DNA from: Paraclostridium tenue
GTDB lineage: Bacteria; Bacillota; Clostridia; Peptostreptococcales; Peptostreptococcaceae
Length of the DNA: 64,000 nt
NCBI RefSeq assembly: GCF_015668515.1
Contig: NZ_JADPFO010000003.1
Location: forward strand, 120,718 to 184,717
Reading direction: 5' to 3'
Part shown: positions 19,857-26,730 of the stretch, one piece after another
How positions within the stretch are numbered: the first letter of the stretch is position 1
Layout of the letters: the number at the start of each line of letters is the position of its first letter
The notes under the pieces: generated by a model
What the model was told of the DNA's origin: nothing
The model's input: the letters and a program-made list of their open reading frames with translations, nothing else
Databases searched by the model: none
Translations under genes and position numbers: made by a program

Positions 19857-20511
19857 TGAGATAAAAAAAGTATTTGATAAGATAAAAGTAGATGAGTCGA
19901 TGAAATCTCGTATTTATGAAAATGTATATAAGGATTTAAATACTAATAAAGAAAGTAAAAAAAGTAAGTTTAATATTATATATTTAAATCATAAAAAATC
20001 ATTATCTACTTTAGCGGCAAGTTTAGTACTTATATGTGGATTGTTTTTATATAATGAAAATAAGGTAGATAATATGCAAAATCTATCAATGTCAAATGAA
20101 CATTTAAATACATCAATTTCACGAAGCAGAGCAATTATCGAAAATAATGAATTTAACAATTTTGAATTTGAAATTTTAAAAGATAACACCACAAAAGTAG
20201 AAATTAAAAATAATGAAAATACTAATGTGTTTAAAGAAATAACAAATGAAAAATCTATAAATAATTTATTAAATCTTTTACAAGATGCTAAAGAAAAAGA
20301 TTTTAACCCTGAAAGTTATGACAATTTTAAAGACACAGGAAAGATTATAACTTTAAGTTTTATAACGAAAGATGGTTTAACAAGTTCTATAAAAATTAAC
20401 TTAGACTTAAAAATTGCTTGTATAAATGAAAAATACTATACTGTATCATTTGAAGTGATAAAAATTATAGATGAAGAATTAAAAAATATAAAAGATTTTA
20501 ATAAAAATTAA
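19846..20511 (+). CDS. Single-pass membrane protein, probable anti-sigma factor
   Basis: 221 residues from ATG 19846 (AGGGAGTGA upstream), overlapping the sigma gene by 11 bases. A cytoplasmic N-terminus of about 50 residues (MKDNEIKKVFDKIKVDESMK) is followed by one membrane helix (about 50-70, LSTLAASLVLICGLFLY) and an extracellular domain of about 150 residues. That topology and the translational coupling are typical of an ECF anti-sigma. No classical zinc anti-sigma motif is visible. The outer domain is not recognised and would be the sensor. Confidence 0.75.
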   Translation: MKDNEIKKVFDKIKVDESMKSRIYENVYKDLNTNKESKKSKFNIIYLNHKKSLSTLAASLVLICGLFLYNENKVDNMQNLSMSNEHLNTSISRSRAIIENNEFNNFEFEILKDNTTKVEIKNNENTNVFKEITNEKSINNLLNLLQDAKEKDFNPESYDNFKDTGKIITLSFITKDGLTSSIKINLDLKIACINEKYYTVSFEVIKIIDEELKNIKDFNKN

Positions 20512-20527
20512 TAAAAATAAAATTTAA

Positions 20528-20560
20528 TGCAACAATTTACAATTTTAAATTGTATTTATA
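20528..20560 (+). promoter_or_regulatory. Putative ECF sigma promoter, site 2
   Basis: TGCAACAAT (20528-20536) and TTGTATTTATA (20550-20560) with exactly the same 13-base spacing as at 19331. It lies 50 bases before the start of the secreted-protein gene at 20611. Confidence 0.7.
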
Positions 20561-20610
20561 TATGAATGGACAACAAACAAATAAAAAATAATAAGTGGGA
20601 GGAATATATT

Positions 20611-21042
20611 ATGAAAAAGCAAATTATAGCATTATTAACAGTTGGATTAATTTCAGTAAGTGGAATTCTTGTATTTGCAAATAATAAATCATCGATAACT
20701 AAAAATGATGTAAATTCAAATGGAGAGCATAAGGATATATCAGAAGTTAATGGAGATGTTAATGTTAATGATATTGCAATCAGAGGAATAATTAAGGGTA
20801 TAGGCATAGATAAAGAAGTAACATCTGTAAGGGTAGAAGGAAATTTAGAAAAAGATACTAGCTATGATATAGCAGATGTTCTTGTAGGTAAAGATACTAT
20901 AATTAAAAAAGGTAATTCAAGCTCTAATCTTAAAGTTTCAGATTTAAAAATAGGACAAAAGATAGAAGTTGTATTTCAAGGGCCAGAAGGAAGATCTTAT
21001 CCTGTAACAGCTAATGCATATAGTATTAATATTATTGATTAA
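20611..21042 (+). CDS. Secreted DUF3221-like small protein in the ECF unit
   Basis: 143 residues from ATG 20611, preceded by GGGAGG. A longer frame from 20566 lacks an RBS. A Sec signal peptide (KKQIIALLTVGLISVSGILVFA) is followed by a low-complexity linker and a small beta-rich domain (GIIKGIGIDKEVTSVRVEG, then DVLVGKDTIIKKGNSS, DLKIGQKIEVVFQGP, SYPVTANAYSI). This resembles the DUF3221/YobA-type fold. It has its own copy of the ECF promoter motif, so it is the likely target gene of the sigma factor. Its function is unknown. Confidence 0.75.
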   Translation: MKKQIIALLTVGLISVSGILVFANNKSSITKNDVNSNGEHKDISEVNGDVNVNDIAIRGIIKGIGIDKEVTSVRVEGNLEKDTSYDIADVLVGKDTIIKKGNSSSNLKVSDLKIGQKIEVVFQGPEGRSYPVTANAYSINIID

Positions 21043-21066
21043 AAAAATTAAATAATTAAAAAATCT

Positions 21067-21113
21067 AGTTGAGTAAAAGTACTTATTATAAGCATTTTTA
21101 CTTAATTTTTTTG
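21067..21113 (+). terminator. Terminator after the secreted-protein gene
   Basis: TTGAGTAAAAGTACTTAT pairs imperfectly with ATAAGCATTTTTACTTAA and is followed by a T-run. Confidence 0.7.
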
Positions 21114-21142
21114 CCAAATCTGAAATCAAATAAAATTGAAGT

Positions 21143-21187
21143 AATTATAATAATCCAGTGGTAGATTATCTAATAAACTGCTATATT
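21143..21187 (+). pseudogene. Fragment of a second VirE-type primase gene
   Basis: AATCCAGTGGTAGATTATCT and the following bases match 11764-11798 of the intact primase gene with only a few changes. They read NPVVDYL-x-NCY in one frame, against NPVVDYLRNCY there. No open frame extends on either side. It is a scrap of a related mobile element. Confidence 0.7.
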
Positions 21188-21290
21188 AAAATATATTAAT
21201 TCTAATAATAGTTAGGTATAATTTTAAAGTATACAATAAGATTATAAATTAAATTAATTCAGATAAAGAAATTAGAAAGGTTGGACAAAA

Positions 21291-21701
21291 ATGATAAGAA
21301 ATATTGTAAAGGATGTATTATTTTTAGAACAAAAATCAGAACCTGCAACTAAAGAGGATGTAGAAGTTATTAATGATTTAATAGATACATTAAGAGCAAA
21401 CTTAGATCATTGTGTAGGCATGGCAGCAAATATGATAGGAGTAAAAAAACGTATATTGGTATTTAGCGTAGGTAATATCATAGTTCCTATGGTAAATCCA
21501 GTTATATTAAAAAAAGAAAAGCCTTATGAGGCAGAAGAAAGCTGTTTATCTTTAGAAGGTTTTAGAAAAACAACAAGATATGAAACAATAGAGGTAGAAT
21601 ATCTAGATAAAAATTTCAAGAAACATAAACAAATATTTACAGGATTTACTGCTCAGATTATCCAGCATGAAGTAGATCATTTCGAAGGCATAATAATCTA
21701 A
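21291..21701 (+). CDS. def: Peptide deformylase-like protein with altered motif 1
   Basis: 136 residues, short but within the range of clostridial paralogues. Motif 3 QHEVDH (two metal-binding His and the catalytic Glu) and motif 2 ESCLS (metal Cys) are present. Motif 1, normally GxGLAAxQ, reads CVGMAANM, so the glutamine that stabilises the reaction intermediate is Met here. Deformylases remove the formyl group from nascent proteins at the ribosome exit. This one may be a paralogue of lower or different activity. It stands alone, with its own terminator. Confidence 0.85.
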   Translation: MIRNIVKDVLFLEQKSEPATKEDVEVINDLIDTLRANLDHCVGMAANMIGVKKRILVFSVGNIIVPMVNPVILKKEKPYEAEESCLSLEGFRKTTRYETIEVEYLDKNFKKHKQIFTGFTAQIIQHEVDHFEGIII

Positions 21702-21773
21702 TAAATAATATTATGGGTATTATTACATAAATTCATATCCGACAATTACCGAGGCACATAACCTTTAAAGCAT

Positions 21774-21811
21774 TGAAATTACCACATCAACAGGTGTGGT
21801 AATTTTTTTAT
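21774..21811 (+). terminator. Terminator after the deformylase gene
   Basis: AAATTACCACA / TGTGGTAATTT stem with TTTTTTT following. Confidence 0.9.
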
Positions 21812-21841
21812 TTTATTAACAATAAAAGTAAAAGGATTCTA

Positions 21842-21887
21842 TTGACATAAATAGTAATAGTAGATAATATAGTTTAGTACAAAACAA
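21842..21887 (+). promoter_or_regulatory. Promoter and operator of the MarR-MATE operon
   Basis: TTGACA (21842-21847), 17 bases, TAATAT (21865-21870). TAGTTTAGTACAAAACAA (21870-21887) directly follows the -10 and matches the perfect palindrome at 22393 in 14 of 18 bases, so it is a likely MarR site. Confidence 0.7.
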
Positions 21888-21909
21888 ATTTTTATATGGA
21901 GGTGTTTCC

Positions 21910-22353
21910 ATGAAAAATAAAAATAAGCTTAAACTAGGTCTTGATATTAGTAAAATTCACCATATAATTTCAAGGAAGATGGATGCTTCTGTAATTAGTG
22001 CAATTGATGATAACTTAACTGTGTCACAAGCTTATGTAATCGATTTTATTTCTAATGAAGGCAAAGACAAAGAAATATTCCAAAAAGATTTAGAGAGAGA
22101 ATTTGATTTAAAGCGTTCATCTATTAGCTTAATGCTAAATAATATGGAAAAGAGTGATTTAATAGAAAGAGTACCTGTTACGGAGGATGCACGTCTAAAG
22201 AAGATAATTTTAACTCAAAAATCTATAAAAATTTATGAAAAAATTTCTACTGCAATCGATTCAATCGAGAATAAGTTATCAGAGAATATAACTCAAGAAG
22301 AAATAAAAGTATTTCAAAGTGTACTTGATAAAATAAGAAATAATTTAGAATAA
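21910..22353 (+). CDS. MarR-family regulator
   Basis: 147 residues, with RBS GGAGGTG. MarR winged-helix features: VSQAYVIDFISNEG, QKDLEREFDLKRSSISLMLN (recognition helix), then the wing LIERVPVTEDARLKKIILT. The C-terminal helix dimerises. It lies 81 bases upstream of a MATE pump, with matching operator-like palindromes before both genes, so it most likely represses itself and the pump. The inducing drug or metabolite is unknown. Confidence 0.92.
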   Translation: MKNKNKLKLGLDISKIHHIISRKMDASVISAIDDNLTVSQAYVIDFISNEGKDKEIFQKDLEREFDLKRSSISLMLNNMEKSDLIERVPVTEDARLKKIILTQKSIKIYEKISTAIDSIENKLSENITQEEIKVFQSVLDKIRNNLE

Positions 22354-22392
22354 CCGTTTTAAGCTTCAATAACGGTTATATTTATATAAATA

Positions 22393-22410
22393 TTGTTTTG
22401 TCCAAAACAA
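22393..22410 (+). promoter_or_regulatory. Perfect palindrome between marR-type gene and MATE gene
   Basis: TTGTTTTG-TC-CAAAACAA with 8-bp perfect arms, 25 bases before the MATE start. It is related to the site at 21870-21887. A weak hairpin (22351-22378, TAACCGTT / AACGGTTA) precedes it. Confidence 0.65.
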
Positions 22411-22434
22411 AAATAAAAAATAGGAGGATGATAT

Positions 22435-23814
22435 ATGTCAAAAGTATCTAACTTTACAGAGGGGAAGATATTTTCACCTTTATTAAAATTTGCAATACCC
22501 ATATTACTTGCATTATTTTTACAAACTATGTATGGTGCAGTTGATTTACTTATAGTAGGGCAATTTGGCCATGCTGCAGATGTTTCTGCCGTTTCAACAG
22601 GTAGTCAAGTGATGATGACTATAACTGTAATAATTACAGGATTAACTATGGGTCTTACTATATTAATAGGTCAAAAACTTGGGGAAGGAAAGTCAAAGGA
22701 AGCTGGAAATGTTGTAGGAAGTGGTATTTCAATATTTGCTATTATAGCTTTAGTTATTACTGTTTTAATCGTTAGTTTTGCTTCAAATATTTCAACTTTT
22801 ATGCATGCTCCAAAAGAAGCCTTTGATAGCACTGTAATATATATAAGAATTTGTTCTGCAGGTTCTGTTTTTATAGTTGCTTATAATATTATAGGAGGAG
22901 TATTTAGAGGATTAGGTGATTCAAAAACTCCTCTTATTACAGTAGGAATTGCATGTGTTACAAATATTATAGGAGACTTAATATTTGTTGGAATATTTAA
23001 AATGGCTGCTATGGGGGCAGCGTTGGCTACTATAATGGCTCAAGCAATTAGTGTCATACTGTCTATAATAATTATTAAAAAGCGTGGGCTTCCTTTTGAA
23101 TTTTCTAGACAAAGTATAAAATTCCATAAAGGTATAACATCAAAGATAATTAAATACGGAACACCAATAGCCCTACAAGATGGACTTGTACATTTATCTT
23201 TCCTTGTAATTATGATGATAGGTAATTCAATGGGAGTAATTCCATCAGCAGGAATTGGTGTTGCAGAAAAACTTGTTGGATTTATAATGCTTATACCATC
23301 ATCTTTTTCTCAAGCAGTATCTGCATTTGTTGCACAAAACTATGGAGCTAAAAAATACCATAGAGCAAGAAAAGTTCTTGTTTATGCAATTTCAGCTTCT
23401 TTATGTTGTGGAGTTTTTATGTTTTATATTACATTCTTCCATGGAAACTTACTTGCAGGAATGTTTTCTAAGGATAAAGATGTAGTTTTAGCATCTTGGC
23501 AATATATGAAAGCATACGGAATAGATTGTCTTTTAACTGCAATTATGTTCTGTATGGTAGGTTACTTTAATGGATGTGGAAAAACAACTTTTGTAATGAT
23601 ACAAGGAATAATAGGTGCCTTTGGGGTAAGAATACCAGTATCATATATGATGAGTAAAATACTACCAGTATCGTTATTTAAAGTAGGTCTTGCAACACCA
23701 ATGTCTACATTTGTGCAAATTATATTATGTGTAATTTACTTTATAATTTTATCAAAGAAGTTATCAAAAGAAGATACTCCAATAGATATAACTTATCAAG
23801 TACAGGAGCAGTAA
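22435..23814 (+). CDS. MATE-family multidrug efflux protein
   Basis: 459 residues, with RBS AGGAGG. Twelve membrane helices in two MatE halves, with typical segments (KFAIPILLALFLQTMYGAVD, GGVFRGLGDSKTPL, FVAQNYGAKKYHRARK). It exports drugs or metabolites using a sodium or proton gradient. It sits in an operon with a MarR repressor and has its own palindromic site. The substrate cannot be read from sequence. Confidence 0.94.
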   Translation: MSKVSNFTEGKIFSPLLKFAIPILLALFLQTMYGAVDLLIVGQFGHAADVSAVSTGSQVMMTITVIITGLTMGLTILIGQKLGEGKSKEAGNVVGSGISIFAIIALVITVLIVSFASNISTFMHAPKEAFDSTVIYIRICSAGSVFIVAYNIIGGVFRGLGDSKTPLITVGIACVTNIIGDLIFVGIFKMAAMGAALATIMAQAISVILSIIIIKKRGLPFEFSRQSIKFHKGITSKIIKYGTPIALQDGLVHLSFLVIMMIGNSMGVIPSAGIGVAEKLVGFIMLIPSSFSQAVSAFVAQNYGAKKYHRARKVLVYAISASLCCGVFMFYITFFHGNLLAGMFSKDKDVVLASWQYMKAYGIDCLLTAIMFCMVGYFNGCGKTTFVMIQGIIGAFGVRIPVSYMMSKILPVSLFKVGLATPMSTFVQIILCVIYFIILSKKLSKEDTPIDITYQVQEQ

Positions 23815-24216
23815 AATATTTAATTTTAATAAATTAAACCTATCTAGACAACTAAATTGATTTTTTATAAAGGTTAATTTAAAAAGTTGATATGTATAAA
23901 AACACTTTAGTTTAAAAGTCTAATACCCAAAAAAGAGGGTATAGTGAAACAATAGAGGGTGTTAGTTAAAAATATAAGAGTTGAGTCAAAGTATTTATTA
24001 ATACGCTTTGACTCAACTTTTTTATTTAAAATATTTCTAAAAAATTTTAAAAATTATTTGAATCAATAAATTAAGATTTTAAATGCTTGAAAGCTAAAAT
24101 AATACATTTATTGACTTTATATAAGTACATAGCTACTATTTAATTGAATAAATCTAAAAATATACAATAATGTATTTGACATAATAAAAAAGTATGGGAA
24201 TTAATGGAGGGAATTA
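23815..24216. other. Intergenic region with terminator
   Basis: It contains the terminator at 23978-24026 and a small preceding hairpin (ATACCC / GGGTAT, 23923-23942). No gene or clear promoter motif is otherwise seen. Confidence 0.5.
23978..24026 (+). terminator. Terminator after the MATE gene
   Basis: GTTGAGTCAAAG / CTTTGACTCAAC stem (with further pairing inside) followed by TTTTTT. Confidence 0.9.
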
Positions 24217-24915
24217 ATGGGGAATAAAACTATTTTAATAATAGAAGACGATATAACTCTAAACAAAGGCATAATGTTAACACTTAGGCAAAATGACATA
24301 AATATAAAACAGGCATTTACATTAGAAGATTCAAGAAACATATTAAAAAAAGAAAAAATAGATTTAATAATACTAGATGTAAATCTTCCTGATGGAAATG
24401 GATTTGATTTTTGTAAAGAAATAAGAGGAAAATCAACAATACCCATAATATTTCTAACTGCTTGTGATATGGAATTGGACATAGTAACAGGATTAGAATT
24501 AGGTGCAGATGATTATATAACAAAACCATTTAGCTTAATGGTTTTACGTGCAAGAGTTATGGTAGCTTTAAGACGATTAGAAAATAAAAATACAAATAAT
24601 AAAATAACTGTAGATAATCTAATTTTAGACTTTGACAAAATGGAATTTACTAAAGATAATAACAAAATAAATTTAAGCAAAACAGAACAAAAGCTATTAA
24701 AAATGCTAATAAAAAATAAAGGACGAGTGTTAACTCGTGAACAATTAATAGACAATGTATGGGACAATGATAGTGAGTTTGTAGAGGAAAATGCCCTTAC
24801 AGTAAATATAAAAAGATTAAGAGAAAAAATAGAAGATAATAAATCAAAACCTAAATATATAAAAACAGTATACGGAATAGGATATATTTTCTCAGAAGGT
24901 GACAAAAATGAGTAA
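24217..24915 (+). CDS. OmpR-family response regulator
   Basis: 232 residues. Receiver domain (1-115): IIEDD at the start, phospho-acceptor D54 in IILDVNLPDG, and the conserved Lys in DDYITKPF. The C-terminal winged helix (about 125-225) is seen in LSKTEQKLLKMLIKNKGRVL, VNIKRLREKIE and YIKTVYGIGYIF. It pairs with the overlapping histidine kinase (8 bases) and lies upstream of a peptide-type ABC transporter, which it probably controls. This is the usual arrangement of antimicrobial-peptide resistance modules. Confidence 0.95.
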   Translation: MGNKTILIIEDDITLNKGIMLTLRQNDINIKQAFTLEDSRNILKKEKIDLIILDVNLPDGNGFDFCKEIRGKSTIPIIFLTACDMELDIVTGLELGADDYITKPFSLMVLRARVMVALRRLENKNTNNKITVDNLILDFDKMEFTKDNNKINLSKTEQKLLKMLIKNKGRVLTREQLIDNVWDNDSEFVEENALTVNIKRLREKIEDNKSKPKYIKTVYGIGYIFSEGDKNE

Positions 24916-25939
24916 ACAAAAAAATCATTCCTTTAACAAAATATATATTATATATTTAACTTTTTTTATAAGTATATGTACACTGTTTTCAGTATTCATA
25001 TACTTTATAGATATAATTGATTTAGAAATAGTAAAGCTAGTTAGTATAATATTTTTATTATCTATAGTCATTATAGGATTATCATTTATTTATATAATAA
25101 AGCTTAAAGTACAAGATACAGTAAATCTACTTGATAATATGATATCAAAAGCTATAGATAAAGAAGAAATAATAAATAGATATGATGAAACAATACTATC
25201 TTCACTAGAGCATAAGCTATTAAAATACATAAAAATATATGAAAGCAACAAAAAATCTATAGAAAAAGAAAGAAATAGCATAAAATCCTTAGTAGCTGAT
25301 ATATCTCATCAAACTAAAACGCCTATTGCAAACATTATGTTATACAGTGAACTTATACTTGAGAATGAAAATTTAGATGAGTATACAAAAGATATACTTC
25401 TAGATATAAATAATCAATCAAACAGACTAAACTTCTTGATACAATCACTAATAAAAATGTCTCGGCTTGAAAATGGAATAATAAAACCTACTAAAAATAA
25501 AACTAAATTAATAGATACAATAAGTTCATCAATAAAAGAAGTCTATAAAAATGCAGACAAAAAACAAATAAGCATAAGTGTAGATGGAGATAAAAGTGCA
25601 CAGGGTTATTATGATAATAAATGGACAATAGAAGCAATTGTAAATATATTAGAAAATGCAATAAAATACACAAATGAAAATGGAAGTATAAGCATAAATA
25701 TAACTTCTTATGAAATTTTCAAAAGAATAGATATAACAGATAATGGCATTGGAATAGAAGAATCAGAAATTAACAATATATTTAAAAGATTTTATAGATG
25801 TAAAAATACAAATCAATATGAAGGGGTAGGTATAGGGTTATATTTAACAAGACAAATAATATCACATCAAGGTGGATACATAAAAGTTTCATCAAAAATA
25901 AATCAAGGCTCAACTTTTTCAATATTCTTACCAGCATAA
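24908..25939 (+). CDS. Membrane sensor histidine kinase
   Basis: 343 residues from ATG 24908 (AAGGTGA 6 bases upstream), overlapping the regulator gene by 8 bases. Two N-terminal membrane helices (about 11-35 and 42-66) are separated by only a few residues, so there is almost no outer sensor domain. The phospho-acceptor is His134 in ADISHQTKTPIAN. The ATPase has N-box NILENAIKYTNENG, DNGIGI and GVGIGLYLTRQI. Such short-loop kinases (BceS-like, intramembrane-sensing) often take their signal from the adjacent ABC transporter. Confidence 0.93.
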   Translation: MSKQKNHSFNKIYIIYLTFFISICTLFSVFIYFIDIIDLEIVKLVSIIFLLSIVIIGLSFIYIIKLKVQDTVNLLDNMISKAIDKEEIINRYDETILSSLEHKLLKYIKIYESNKKSIEKERNSIKSLVADISHQTKTPIANIMLYSELILENENLDEYTKDILLDINNQSNRLNFLIQSLIKMSRLENGIIKPTKNKTKLIDTISSSIKEVYKNADKKQISISVDGDKSAQGYYDNKWTIEAIVNILENAIKYTNENGSISINITSYEIFKRIDITDNGIGIEESEINNIFKRFYRCKNTNQYEGVGIGLYLTRQIISHQGGYIKVSSKINQGSTFSIFLPA

Positions 25940-26049
25940 ATCAAATGTGTCAAAGCTGTTATATTTGAGACACTAGTTTGTAACAATTCATTTATATATT
26001 AAAGGTATAGGAAATAAATTACATTTAATAAGAAATTAGGGAGGAAGAT

Positions 26050-26730
26050 ATGAAAGTAGTTGAAGTTAAAAATTTAAAAAAATATTATGGAAAAGATGAA
26101 AACTTGGTAAAAGCACTAGATGGTATAAATCTTGAGATAAATGAAGGTGAATTTGTTTGTATAGTAGGTACATCGGGAAGTGGTAAAAGTACATTGCTTA
26201 ATATGATAGGAGGCCTTGATAGACCTACTAATGGAGAAATTAAAATTGCAAATAAAGACATATCAAAATTAAGTGATGATGAATTAACGATATTTAGACG
26301 AAGAGAAATAGGGTTTGTATTTCAACAATTTAACTTAATCCCAATACTAAATGTATATGAAAATATAGTACTTCCAATAGAGCTTGATGGAAATAAAATA
26401 GATAATAAACATGTAGATTTAGTTATAAAATCTTTAGGTTTAGAAAATAAAATATATAATTTACCAAATAATCTTTCAGGAGGACAACAACAAAGAGTAG
26501 CAATAGCAAGAGCACTTGCTAGTAAACCATCTATAATACTTGCAGATGAGCCAACGGGTAATTTAGACAGTAGAACTAGTCAAGATGTAATGGGACTTTT
26601 AAAAATAATGAGCAAAAAATTTAATCAGACAATAGTTATGATAACTCACAACGAAGAAATAGCTCAAATGGGAGATAAAATTATAAGAATAGAAGATGGA
26701 AAGATTGTTTCTAAGGTGGTGGAGAAGTAA
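26050..26730 (+). CDS. ABC transporter ATP-binding protein (MacB/BceA type)
   Basis: 226 residues, with RBS GGGAGG. Walker A GTSGSGKST (40-48), Q-loop in FVFQQFNLIPILNVYEN, signature LSGGQQQR, Walker B and catalytic Glu in IILADEPTGNLDS, H-loop His in VMITHNEEIA. The GNLDS and NLIP features are typical of the MacB/LolD/BceA branch that drives FtsX-like permeases. The stop codon overlaps the start of the permease gene. Confidence 0.95.
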   Translation: MKVVEVKNLKKYYGKDENLVKALDGINLEINEGEFVCIVGTSGSGKSTLLNMIGGLDRPTNGEIKIANKDISKLSDDELTIFRRREIGFVFQQFNLIPILNVYENIVLPIELDGNKIDNKHVDLVIKSLGLENKIYNLPNNLSGGQQQRVAIARALASKPSIILADEPTGNLDSRTSQDVMGLLKIMSKKFNQTIVMITHNEEIAQMGDKIIRIEDGKIVSKVVEK

